Source: Tritrichomonas musculus (Eukaryota; Parabasalia; Tritrichomonadida; Tritrichomonadidae). Taken from it: a DNA stretch of 64,000 nt. The stretch covers positions 2,108,001-2,172,000 of the forward strand of contig JAPFFF010000013.1 in NCBI GenBank assembly GCA_039105265.1, in the 5' to 3' direction. A model generated the notes under the pieces. It worked only from the letters and a program-made list of their open reading frames with translations, did not search any database and had not been told where the DNA came from. Within the stretch, counting starts at the first letter, position 1; each line of letters begins with the position of its first letter. Made by a program: the position numbers and the translations under genes. This document shows positions 47,501 through 55,902 of the stretch, piece after piece.

Positions 47501-49252
47501 GAATGCGTGCTTACATTTCCAGAAGAAGAACCTGAACAACCAAATAATTCAGCAAATCAAGAAAATTATAAGAAAACAGAGAAATCTGCATTACATAATC
47601 AAGCAAATAAACTCACAAAAGTAGAATCACAAAAGCCACCAGAAAACAATAATTGCTCACCTTTGACTCGTCCGAACAAAAGCCAAGAAAAAGCAGGCAT
47701 GAAAGATTATGACGGAGTTCTATCTGGATCAGAATACACATCAGAGTTCATACTCAAAGAGCCAGAAGAACAAACAAGCAAACCAAGCGAGACAAGAAAT
47801 AGAAAAAATTCAAAGGAAGCAGTAAACAATGATCAACAGAAGCCTTCATATCGATCACCATACCTGCATCCATCACACCCAAACAAATGCAGGCAGCAGA
47901 CGTCCAAGTTGAACTACCAACAAAGCAGAGAAGTAATAGAGTGCATTCTTTCACTGCTAGAGGAAGAAACAAAGCAACCAACTAGCTTATCAAATAAAGA
48001 AAATTCTAAGAAATCTGAAAAACTAAAACCAAAGACCAATCAACTAAACGATCCCATAAGACCAAAACCAACAGAAAAAGTAGAAATGCAAAGTAATAAA
48101 AGAGTTTTAAATGGGTCAGAGTTCATATTCAAAGAACCAGAAGAACCAACAACCAAATTCAATATACCCAAAAATACAGAAAATATGAAAATTTCAAGGG
48201 CAAGAGAAAAACTAGATCCACAAAAACCAGCAGCCAGGTCATTATACTTGCATTCGGCTCTTCCGAGCAAAAGCAGAGGAGAGTCGCAGGCAGTAAACAA
48301 ACAACAGAGCACAGAAGTATTAGAATGCATTCTTACATTGCCAGAGGAAGAACCGAAAGAACAATCAGAGCACGCAATTGAGTGTTCAGAAAGCAGCTGT
48401 TCGGAGAAATTGATTGTTACAGAAAAATTCCTTCTCTGCAATATTCAAGCACAACAGAACATGAACCCAGAACAAGCATCAGATACCACTGAACCACTGA
48501 TTCCAATCAAGCCAAAGGCAAAGCCAATTACGATTCAATATCAGAAAGAAAACTGCACCAAAAAAGAAATTCAACTCGATGATCCAAAGAAAGAAGCAAA
48601 GAAGCACGAACCACAGCCGAACATCAACAACCTTGTTGTTTCTACACCGAATAATATGAATAAGAAGAAGCCACCACCAAAGAAGAAACCATTCATCAGC
48701 ACTTATGATCCGAGCATTTTCTACACTTCATTTAAAGATGTCAAAAAGAGCACTTTTAAATGCACTGATCCTGTTCCTCTAACCGTTTCCCTTAAGGACA
48801 TTGGGCTCGAAGGTCTCGATTCTTGCCATCTTGAACTTCAAAGAAACAATTCAAAAATAATTGTTTGCGTCAACGATTTTGCAGCAAAAAATCGAGAGAA
48901 AATCGAGACATTTCCAAATGCTGAAGTCGTCTGCAAATTGATTGTCTATGAAAGAAAAGACAAGATAAATTCATCCAAAAAGAAATTGGAGCAGACAACA
49001 ACTGACTCAGATAATTGCGCTGCATTGAATCCAAAGCCTCCAAGTTTGCTCGATTCAACACAAAAGGCGCAAAAGACGCAGGCCATTAAGCCGAAGATGC
49101 TGCAGAAATCTATGTCTAAAATGAACAAATCAGGCTCAAATATTCATGATGAAACACAGCTGAATTCATCCTTTTACAGATCTCCAAGGAGGCACGACGG
49201 TGCCAAAAATCAGTCTGATGAAAAGAAAGATGTTTGGAACACAATGAAATAA
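41534..49252 (+). CDS. Giant repeat-rich acidic/Ser-Pro protein (about 2,570 codons open)
   Basis: The frame is open for 2,572 codons after a TAA at 41507, but its first ATG is only at 42200 (codon 223); the region before it clearly looks coding (coiled coil EIEKLEQEIKDIQKSTNDLI). Codons 300-2350 are low-complexity Lys/Glu/Pro/Ser/Asn repeats built from long modules: A (STEVLECILTLPEEEPKEQS and on), four full copies; B (TSTLFSHPFLKQGKTDEQYY and on), three copies; C (EEPMSPDRWNKSESPEFASS and on), two full copies and one divergent. Short (Y/S)LHPxxPxKSRQE motifs recur. The last 200 residues form a folded-looking domain (FYTSFKDVKKSTFKCTDPVP, CHLELQRNNSKIIVCVNDFA). Possible cytoskeletal or nuclear scaffold; no family recognised. 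The stop is within TAAA. Confidence 0.75.
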   Translation: MNLKTNQQLTQNPELNYQQNKILKDAINDREIYFENVIDQYSHPTKTDLTATYNKKSPKNYHECENKARNSEKVSDESSIKEIEKLEQEIKDIQKSTNDLIRKFYESGKKNFDYQILLSLDSRLTTINRVFTNEAKNYISSNPQFISSSRLNKLQQEVEIKKELSSPSEELEATEYALKSFTEKLDYCVSIINQILLINKKRKNNLDKSGIAKNSLEKEGTIMRSTKSDKINNSEKNIKSEESNKLKQNKKDETAELLEKEEEALQAFDNASNQNKKQKQSKKKHSKKEGHAHKPILEDKANNTQIKNSDKNNSPQLQSNSPSNLQPPGKNHIREEASEYEYSESETDNVSEKVSLFEKSEKVEQNQPQVDTLHSPIVHPITKEEREDIDRIFESESETEYAQLVPEEQPNKYGNKKSSSNAQRPIDRKSSNNEKPKTKEKVALTKPPIDKPHTVTAKTVKTGGKTDIKCFEKARDESDSDSEYVLLDLKEQPGRSIQVISRQSGKSSKPENTKISKQNEKQDPQKQPARPQYLHSALPSKSRGESQAVNKQQSTEVLECILTLPEEEPKEQSEHVIECSESSCSEKLIVTEKFLLCNIQAQQNMNPEQSKNHEIMKPSTSKPCSLLTHTNNNQEKADIQHNEKVLDELESKPVTPEIHSENLNKPVNNGVSNNSVNPISTKSGSDEKLKPRQNEEMMKSQTSTLFSHPFLKQGKTDEQYYEKIQSGSEYTSEYILREPEEQTTKTTKTTKTNQPNQRNKTGNTMNTKISKANDKQDPQTQPIRSPYLHPSQPNKSRQESRTVNKQQSTEVLECILTLPEEEPKEQSEHAIECSESSCSEKLIVTEKFLLCNIQAQQNMNPEQASDTTEPLIPIKPKPKPITIQYQKENCTKKEIQLDDTKKPEQPENNKFTKPPKSKPITPVNIDISNDSVKPNSTKTSNDEKSKPRQNAEMMKTQTSTLFSHPFLKQGKTDEQYYEKIQSGSEYTSEYILREPEEQTTKPNKSLNAGNNKAPKDKEKLSPQKPPVRSPYLHPAHPNKSRQEPQAVNNQQSTEVLECVLTLPDEEIQQPNNTVNQDNSFKSNQPKEFTKSKPTETAESPKTSENTNHPPLTHHTANQGKVDMQCTSEHILKESEAQAKKSKQVENARISINPKKPADSRPLNDPTKSKQTENNEPPKPPVSIPYSYLAHPNKSRQKPFTNHSKKSTEEPSHIIAQQKEQTEKTGNLANNDSPKPLHRSPYIHSALPSNSRQESLTVNHQQSREVECVLSLPKEEESNQCDHPNKDQGKADMKYYEKVRDESECTSEYILKDPEEKARKSNKQEKSIPSNQSNQLQIKNIETPKSPVAAPYSLLVHPGNIVQQPNIANIQKSTDESEYETEYTEEQSDNLNTIEQQEAAISSDRSLYSSQSGIDMKCKAQYSLLSRPNKNRQQSFTMHDQANGGDEFERSAEYIVLKPEEPMSPDRWNKSESPEFASSSEKIFFSSQSNICNQPENIESPRSPIKSPYSLLFQPTKKRRQESSDEFGQSSEYILIKPEEPMSPDRWNRSDSPEFASSSEKLFYSSQSNIFNQPETPRSPIKSPFSLLIQPAKIRQQLLSVGNQQGTDESEQTSEFVLEGFDEKESEKPIVTRNLPVSNARTQRNTEPKEAENAEQSARTQYSLLSRPNKNRQLSFTMHDQANGGDEFERSAEYIVLKPEEPMSPDRWNKSESPEFASSSEKIFFSSQLNICNQPENIESPRSPIKAYSLVFQPSKSRQQQFTKNDQQSTEVLECILTLPEEEPKEQSEHVIECSESSCSEKLIVTEKFLLCNIQAQQNMNPEQSENHENTKPPTSKPIKPVNNGVSNNSVKPISTKSGSDVKLKPRQNEEMMKTQTSTLFSHPFLKQGKTDEQYYEKIQSGSEYTSEYILREPEEQATKTTKTTKSNQPNQPNQPNKTGNTTNTKISKANDKQDPQTQPIRSPYLHPSQPSKSRQESRTVNKQQSTEALECVLTFPEEEPEQPNNSANQENYKKTEKSALHNQANKLTKVESQKPPENNNCSPLTRPNKSQEKAGMKDYDGVLSGSEYTSEFILKEPEEQTSKPSETRNRKNSKEAVNNDQQKPSYRSPYLHPSHPNKCRQQTSKLNYQQSREVIECILSLLEEETKQPTSLSNKENSKKSEKLKPKTNQLNDPIRPKPTEKVEMQSNKRVLNGSEFIFKEPEEPTTKFNIPKNTENMKISRAREKLDPQKPAARSLYLHSALPSKSRGESQAVNKQQSTEVLECILTLPEEEPKEQSEHAIECSESSCSEKLIVTEKFLLCNIQAQQNMNPEQASDTTEPLIPIKPKAKPITIQYQKENCTKKEIQLDDPKKEAKKHEPQPNINNLVVSTPNNMNKKKPPPKKKPFISTYDPSIFYTSFKDVKKSTFKCTDPVPLTVSLKDIGLEGLDSCHLELQRNNSKIIVCVNDFAAKNREKIETFPNAEVVCKLIVYERKDKINSSKKKLEQTTTDSDNCAALNPKPPSLLDSTQKAQKTQAIKPKMLQKSMSKMNKSGSNIHDETQLNSSFYRSPRRHDGAKNQSDEKKDVWNTMK
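43182..48476 (+). repeat. Long near-identical modules inside the giant gene
   Basis: Module A, about 180 bp, at 43182-43361, 43942-44121, 46825-47003 and 48297-48476; module B, about 125 bp, at 43637-43762, 44406-44531 and 47158-47283; module C, about 260 bp, at 45785-46060 and 46508-46770, with a divergent copy at 46100-46280. Copies of A and B differ by only a few bases, including at silent sites, which points to recent duplication or gene conversion. Confidence 0.8.
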
Positions 49253-50036
49253 AGACTTTGATGTCTTATACATGATCAAAGTGTTCTCTCTTTGAATAAC
49301 TAGAATTTTATTTTTTTGTATTGTGACATGCTTTTCAGAAAAGAATAACCAATTTTAGTGATATTACTAAAAAAATATGAATTACGGATTTTTTTATTTA
49401 TATATTTTGAAAACTATTTTTTCATTTATTTGTGCATTATTATAAAAAATTTCAATCATTTAGTCAGCATTAAAAAGTAAAACAAGTAATGAATAAACTT
49501 ACATGAAACAATACATCATTAAATTAATTTGAAAATGAATTTTATTTTACAAATGAATTCATGTAAAAACTCATTATCATGAAGTCATTATGGTCTCTAA
49601 ATAGCTTCATTGATTAATACATGTTTCTATGAAATAACTTTATTTAAAGCTGTAGGACAGATTTTTGAGTTCATGTCGCCTCTCAATTTTTCCCCATTAT
49701 TGTTTTTATTATGTTGAGGCAATGAAACAAAGAAGAAGATAAAAACGCTATTTTACAGTTATATGATTTTTATCTTTATACAAAAACAAGAGATTTAGAT
49801 AAAATTATATAACTATATAAAAGAATTTTGCAAGAGAATTAGAGCATATGACATTTTTAATTTATTTAATTTTATTCTTGGTAAGGTGGAATTAATTGTT
49901 TGATAATACAATTAAAAATGATGAAAATGAATTTAGCAAATATTTTTTTCTGTTTAATAATATAGTACAGTTTTGTTGCAATATTAGAAAATTCACTTTT
50001 TGAAAGGTGATTTAATCAAAAAACAGATATCCAATC

Positions 50037-50069
<33 letters not shown>

Positions 50070-50238
50070 AATTTATGCATTAGAGTACTACCAAAAAAGC
50101 ATGATTTACTCATGTATTTTGTTCTTTTTCATTTTTTCAAAAAACGTGGGTGACACATCTGCATTTATTTCATTATTGTTATTGTAATGCTGAGGAAATG
50201 AAATGAAGAATTAAAATATATTAATCTTTATATTATAA
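49253..50238. other. AT-rich intergenic stretch with long A run
   Basis: Between convergent genes. It holds an A run of about 31 at 50037-50068, and TGACACATCTGCATTTATTT at 50151 that repeats sequence inside the next gene's 3' end (50311). No open frame or RNA gene seen. Confidence 0.4.
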
Positions 50239-53200
50239 TTAAAACCAATTATTTTCAAAACCTTCATAAAAAGCAGATGTAATATCTTTTGCTTTTGGAT
50301 AATTTGTAATTGACACATCTGCATTTATTTCATAGATTTGTGATGATGAAACAGGCTCTAATGCAATATTGTATAAAAAATCCATACCTCTATATGACTC
50401 ATATAATGCCTCAAAACTAAATTTATCAAGTAATTGAAAATCGCATATTATTTGAGCTATTGTATTTGGCAAGTTGCATTCGTTATCTACCATTTTCTTG
50501 AGTTCATTTATAATGGATTCCAAATCAAATCCGATTTTTTTCACCAATATTAAACACAATAAAATGCAAGAATGATGAAAATAATTGGATGATTTAATTA
50601 ATAAGTCAATCGATCTATTTTCATCTTGCTTGAATGTATTATCATAAATATAAATGCTAGCCAAATTATACATTGATAAATAATCACTTTTTTGGCGAAT
50701 TGCTTCTTCAAAATAAACAATTGCATTACCAATATTCTTTTCTACCATCTTATGAATTCCATTCTTGAATATAATTCCGAGATTGTTTTTTGCGTATTGA
50801 TTGTTGAATGATGATGCTTCTTTATAATAATGCATTGCATCTTTGATTTTTTTCTCGCTATGTAACAAATAGCCGTGAGCAAAATTTGCTTGCCTGTTTC
50901 CATTTTTAGATGCCAAAGTGATATAATAGCATCCTTTTTTAATATTTTTCTCAACGTATTCACCAAAGTAATAAATAATACCTAGATTATATTGTGCATA
51001 TGAATTGTTTTGATTTGAAGCAAGTTGAAAATAATGAATTGCTTTGTTGATGTCTCTTTTAACAAATTCACCTTTTGCATAAATTAAACCAAGATTGAAT
51101 TGTGCTTTATGATTGTTTTGATTCGAAGCAAGCAAGTAATAATGAATTGCTTTATTAATATTTTGTATCATAAATTCTTCTTTTTCATAAATAAATCCAA
51201 GATTAAATTGTGCTCCAGATTCATTTTGATTTGCAGCTAATGTAAAATAATGAATTGCTTTATTAATGTCTCTTGGAACGAATTCACCTATTGTGAAAAT
51301 GTTTCCAAGATTTGTTTGAGCTTTTGTATCATTTTGATTAGATGCAAGCGAATAATAATAAATTGCCTTATTAATATCTCGAGGGACATATTCACCATTG
51401 GCATAAATTGAACCAAGATTAAACTGAGCTTTTGAATAATTTTGATCAGATGCGAGAGAATAATAATAAATAGCTTTATCAATGTCCCGCTTGATATATT
51501 CTCCTTCTGAATAAATCACACCAAGATTAAATTGGGCATTAGAATTATTTAGTTTTGATGCAAGTGAATAATAATAAATAGCTTTGCTAATATCACTTTT
51601 AACACATATTCCTCTTTCATAAATAACGCCAAGGTTATATTGTGCATCAGAAAAATTTAGATTTGATGCAAGAGAATAATAATGAATAGCTTTATTTATA
51701 TCTCTTGCTAAATATTTACCACTATCATAAATAACACCAAGATTGAAACTTGCTCTTGGATCGTTTTGATTAGATGCCAGGGAATAGTAACGAATGGCTT
51801 TATTTACATCTTGCTGAACAAATTCACCTTTTAGATAAATTAATCCAAGAGTTAACTGTGCTGCAATATAATTTTGATTTGAAGCTTGAATAAAATAATG
51901 AATTGCTTTATTAACATCACGGGGAGGATTTTCACCTCTTATGAAAATAATACCAAGATTGAATTGTGCTTTAGGGTCATTTTGATTTGCACCAAGTTGA
52001 AAATAATGAATTGCTTTATTAGTGTCACGCTGAATAAATTCGCCTCTTTCATAAATAACACCAAGATTGAATTGGGCATCTTTATGATTATTATTAGAAG
52101 CGAGTGAATAATAATGAATAGCCTTATAAATATCACGTTGAACAAATTCTCCATTATGATAAATTACGCCAAGACTGTATTGCGCATCAGAATAATTAAG
52201 ATTAGCAGCAAGTAAAAAATAATGAATTGCTTTATGAATATCTCTCGCAATGTAATCTCCTCTTGTATAAATAATGCCAAGATTAAATTGTGCTGTTGGA
52301 TCATTTTGATGTGATGCAAGCTGAAAGTAGTGAATAGCTTTATTTATATCACGTGGAACAAACTTACCTTGTGTAAAAATTACACCAAGATTGATCTGAG
52401 CAGCAATATAATTTTGATTTGAAGCAAGTGAATAATAATAAATAGCTTTGTTAATATTATGATTAACATATTTACCATTTTCATAAATTTCACCTAGTTT
52501 AAATTGAGCATCAGGAAAATTTAAATTTGCAGCAAGCAAATAATAATGAATTGCTTTATTAATATCACGATTAACATATTTACCATTTTCGTAAATTTCT
52601 CCTAGTTTAAATTGTGCCTTGGGTTCATTTTTATCAGATACAATTGAATACAAATGAATTGCTTTATTTATATCACCAGGGATATATTGACCTTCTTCAT
52701 ATAAGAGAGCAAGATTAAATTGTGCTTTTGCATTGTCTTGATCTGCTGCAAGCGAATAATAATGAATTGCTTTATTTATGTCTCTTGTAACATATTTACC
52801 AGATGCATAAATATACCCAAGATTAAATTGTGCATTTGCATTGTTTTGATCAGCTGCAAGTGAATAATAATGAATTGATTTTTCAATATCAAACATCATA
52901 TATTCTTTTTTACCATAAATTGCACCTAGATTGTATTGTGCATCTGAATCATTTTGTTTTGCTGCAAGTAAATAATAATGAATTGCTTTCTTCATGTCAG
53001 GAGGAAAATATTTACCACTTTCATAAATAAGGCCTAGATTGTATTGTGCAGTTGGATCATTTTGATCTGCAGCAAGTGATAAATAATGAATTGCTTTGTT
53101 GATATCACATTTGATATATTCACCACTTGCATAAATGATGCCAAGATTGGTTTGTGCACTAGGAATATTTTGATCTGCTGCAAGTGTAAAATAATGAATA

Positions 53201-54771
53201 GCTTTAATTACATCACACTCAATATATTCACCACTTATATAAATGTAACCAAGTTTTGCTTGTGCTTTTGGACGATTTTGAGCTGATGCAATTGAATAAT
53301 AATGAATTGCTTTGTTTATATTACGTTCAACATACTTCTCATCTTCATAAATAATTCCAAAATTGTAAATCGATTCAGAATCATTTAGATCTAATTTTTC
53401 GATAATTTTAAAATTATCGGAATGTTCTTCATATTTGGCTTTTAAATTCTCAATTTGTATTTTTGTTTCAAACAATGAATTAAATTCTTTAATGATATCA
53501 ACGATAGATGGGCGATTTTCAGAGATTTTGTATGTGCACTTTTTTATAATATCTTTAATTTTCTTATATTCAAAGGAATCATTTTCAGGCTTTATTTGGT
53601 CAAACAAATATTCCATCAATTTTCCAAGAGAGTAAACATCACTTCCATATGAAAACTTACCTGTGGTAGTGACTTCAGGATCAAAAAAATTGATTGGAAA
53701 TTCCATTGTTTGGTCATAATAACTGTCATCATCATTTGGAATTAATCTATCAAAATCAATTAAAACAGCTGTTTTGTTTTTATCTATCATTACATTATTT
53801 GGCTTAAAATCACGATAAATCATTTTTTTACTGTGAAAATACCTCGTGACCAACAATAATTCAAAAACAATGTTAATTATGTCATTGTTAGACAATGAAA
53901 TTTGTTCGATATTGTCCAAAGTGAAACCATCGATAAATTCAATAACAATGTAATTATTGTTTTGAATTGTTCCAATAAATTTTGGCAAAAATGGATGACT
54001 CACTTTCAAATAATTCAACTTTTCTCTTTGAATCAAATCAATTGTTTCCATGTTACTTGAAATTGGCTTTTTAATCACATATAATTCGCTTCTTTTAATG
54101 TAAAAAATTAATGTTGTGTAAAAAACACTTCCCATACCAATATTTCGTAATTCCACATATTCATTTTCACTTATATTTATTGGAGTTGATTTATTTTCTA
54201 AGTCTTGAATGTATTTTTGAATCCGATATTTTGTATTTTTCATATAACATTTCTGAATCAAATAGGCTGAAATGCACGGGACAATGATTTTCCACACATT
54301 TTTAAAAGATTTTGTCGCTTTGTAAGGAATAAAACTTTTTGATAAACTTTTAATTTCCTCTTCAAATGTTGAATCGACTTCTATTTCTCGATTTTTTATT
54401 TCAATTGAATTTTTGATAAATATTGATTTTGCGTTTGACAAAAAACATACAAATAAGTTGGAATTAGCAGATAAAAGCATATTAAGAAAAGATATTGAGG
54501 TATCATTGATTATGATTAATGTTTTTTCAAAACCTACAATGAGGTGTTGCTCTTTTGTTTCTTGATTGAATTTTTCATTTTGGGTAATTATAATTATTTT
54601 TGAATCATTTAAGTTTTGATCTATTTTACATTTATCATCTTCCTTTAAATTTATGTTTTCAGAAATAAAATAAAAATAATAATTTTGAGCAATATCTTTA
54701 AACCCATCTTTTTTAAAATCAATTTGGTTTTGCCTTAAAGACTCATATAAATTGAAAAAATCTGTAATCAT
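50239..54771 (-). CDS. Protein kinase-like / Sel1-repeat protein with about 25 repeats
   Basis: 1510 residues. Residues 1-200 form an unrecognised N-terminal region. Residues 205-440 are a kinase domain: IGMGSVF loop, YVIKKP Lys, IYRDFKPNNVMI catalytic loop near 320, LIDFD near 339 in place of DFG, FFDPE, and SDVYSLGKLMEYL. The Asp is kept but the Gly is replaced, so activity may be altered. Residues 480-1390 are about 25 Sel1 repeats of mostly 36 residues (NKAIHYYSLASNQNDxxAQF, NLGxIYxxGEYVxRDI), 22 of them highly uniform. Such solenoids bind partner proteins. The C-terminal 120 residues are not repetitive. This is a family greatly expanded in trichomonads. Confidence 0.88.
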   Translation of the reverse strand: MITDFFNLYESLRQNQIDFKKDGFKDIAQNYYFYFISENINLKEDDKCKIDQNLNDSKIIIITQNEKFNQETKEQHLIVGFEKTLIIINDTSISFLNMLLSANSNLFVCFLSNAKSIFIKNSIEIKNREIEVDSTFEEEIKSLSKSFIPYKATKSFKNVWKIIVPCISAYLIQKCYMKNTKYRIQKYIQDLENKSTPINISENEYVELRNIGMGSVFYTTLIFYIKRSELYVIKKPISSNMETIDLIQREKLNYLKVSHPFLPKFIGTIQNNNYIVIEFIDGFTLDNIEQISLSNNDIINIVFELLLVTRYFHSKKMIYRDFKPNNVMIDKNKTAVLIDFDRLIPNDDDSYYDQTMEFPINFFDPEVTTTGKFSYGSDVYSLGKLMEYLFDQIKPENDSFEYKKIKDIIKKCTYKISENRPSIVDIIKEFNSLFETKIQIENLKAKYEEHSDNFKIIEKLDLNDSESIYNFGIIYEDEKYVERNINKAIHYYSIASAQNRPKAQAKLGYIYISGEYIECDVIKAIHYFTLAADQNIPSAQTNLGIIYASGEYIKCDINKAIHYLSLAADQNDPTAQYNLGLIYESGKYFPPDMKKAIHYYLLAAKQNDSDAQYNLGAIYGKKEYMMFDIEKSIHYYSLAADQNNANAQFNLGYIYASGKYVTRDINKAIHYYSLAADQDNAKAQFNLALLYEEGQYIPGDINKAIHLYSIVSDKNEPKAQFKLGEIYENGKYVNRDINKAIHYYLLAANLNFPDAQFKLGEIYENGKYVNHNINKAIYYYSLASNQNYIAAQINLGVIFTQGKFVPRDINKAIHYFQLASHQNDPTAQFNLGIIYTRGDYIARDIHKAIHYFLLAANLNYSDAQYSLGVIYHNGEFVQRDIYKAIHYYSLASNNNHKDAQFNLGVIYERGEFIQRDTNKAIHYFQLGANQNDPKAQFNLGIIFIRGENPPRDVNKAIHYFIQASNQNYIAAQLTLGLIYLKGEFVQQDVNKAIRYYSLASNQNDPRASFNLGVIYDSGKYLARDINKAIHYYSLASNLNFSDAQYNLGVIYERGICVKSDISKAIYYYSLASKLNNSNAQFNLGVIYSEGEYIKRDIDKAIYYYSLASDQNYSKAQFNLGSIYANGEYVPRDINKAIYYYSLASNQNDTKAQTNLGNIFTIGEFVPRDINKAIHYFTLAANQNESGAQFNLGFIYEKEEFMIQNINKAIHYYLLASNQNNHKAQFNLGLIYAKGEFVKRDINKAIHYFQLASNQNNSYAQYNLGIIYYFGEYVEKNIKKGCYYITLASKNGNRQANFAHGYLLHSEKKIKDAMHYYKEASSFNNQYAKNNLGIIFKNGIHKMVEKNIGNAIVYFEEAIRQKSDYLSMYNLASIYIYDNTFKQDENRSIDLLIKSSNYFHHSCILLCLILVKKIGFDLESIINELKKMVDNECNLPNTIAQIICDFQLLDKFSFEALYESYRGMDFLYNIALEPVSSSQIYEINADVSITNYPKAKDITSAFYEGFENNWF

Positions 54772-54842
54772 ACTTGATCTTACTTGATCTTATTGATAAT
54801 TATATGCTGAATTTATGATAAAACTGAAATGTGATATGAAAA

Positions 54843-55471
54843 ATAAAGTCGAATTCAAAAAGCTTGGGACAACTTCTCAATTAAATTCTGATAAAAGTGA
54901 AAAACACAATCTTCTTTTCAATTAATTTTTTTTCTTTATTTATTGAGTTATATTCACTAAAATTCCAATCAATAATGAAAAAATGTTTCCAATACGAGCC
55001 AAAACATATATTACTGAACTTTCAATTTACAGCACAACACTTAAAAATCGATGATCATCAACTATTATGTAAATTCATGATCAAAAAATAGTATTTGAGC
55101 AAGTGTTTACAAAAGAAATTCTATTTTAATGTCATTTCAGGCTTTACAATGCGTTTTCTAGCGAATTTGTGCAAAGATCTATGATAATTTTCACCAAAGA
55201 TTAGGTAAATTGTATTTTTTTGAGGATTTTTTCCTTACAAAATATGGATTAATGGTAGATACAACATTAACCATATGCAAAAATATATGTTTTTATATAA
55301 AAATGATTCTTTTTTTCTTTGTTTTTTTATTATTTTCCCCTTTTTCCCCTTTAGCAATTCAATTTTTTTCAATATATCTCACAAAAAAAATCATTCATGC
55401 TGGGACAAAATTGAATACTTTTCAGTATATATTTAAAAAGTTTGTCCCAAGCTTTTTGAATTCGACTTTAT
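54843..55471. mobile_element. MITE with 30-bp perfect inverted repeats, mariner-like
   Basis: Ends at 54843-54872 and 55442-55471 are perfect 30-bp inverted copies (ATAAAGTCGAATTCAAAAAG, then CTTGGGACAA). If the flanking TA is the target duplication, the element proper is AAGTCG...CGACTT with TA on each side, the Tc1/mariner pattern. Inside, matching blocks continue (TTCTGATAAAAGTGAAAA against TTTTCAGTATATATTT) for some 40 bp. An 87-codon frame at 55210-55473 ends in the right arm and has no transposase features. Non-autonomous and, from the perfect ends, recent. Confidence 0.8.
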
Positions 55472-55902
55472 AAGTAAAAACAATTCATTTCTTTTTAGTA
55501 TACTCAATAGCAAGAATCCCATATATCCAATTTAAATTAGGTCTCCTTTTTCAATAACTTTCATTTTTCTCATTATATAATGCAATGGTAAAAATTTTAT
55601 TGTAGTTCTCAGATTCAGAATTCGGATAATTTTTCAGATATCAAGCTTATACATCATACATTTTTTTAGTACCAATTTTGTCTTATCTTAAATAAAAAAA
55701 ATGCTCATATTCCACAACAGTGACCATAATTGGCATTCATCATTTGTTCACTGTGTAAAAATATGAGAAAACATGCGAAAAGATTGTTTATTTATAATTT
55801 TCAATCACTAAAAACTAAGTAAAAAAGTGAAATTATAAATGATTTGGTCGTATTTAAGGAAATTTTCAACTTTAATTATAAAGAACTTGTAAAAATGCTC
55901 AT
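55472..55902. other. AT-rich intergenic stretch
   Basis: 3' flank of the kinase-Sel1 gene. No open frame, RNA gene or strong repeat seen. Confidence 0.4.

Noticed and set aside
55210-55473. 87-codon frame as a transposase of the mariner-like MITE
   Set aside because: Hydrophobic, no DDE/D or helix-turn-helix features, and too short; its end is simply the right terminal repeat.
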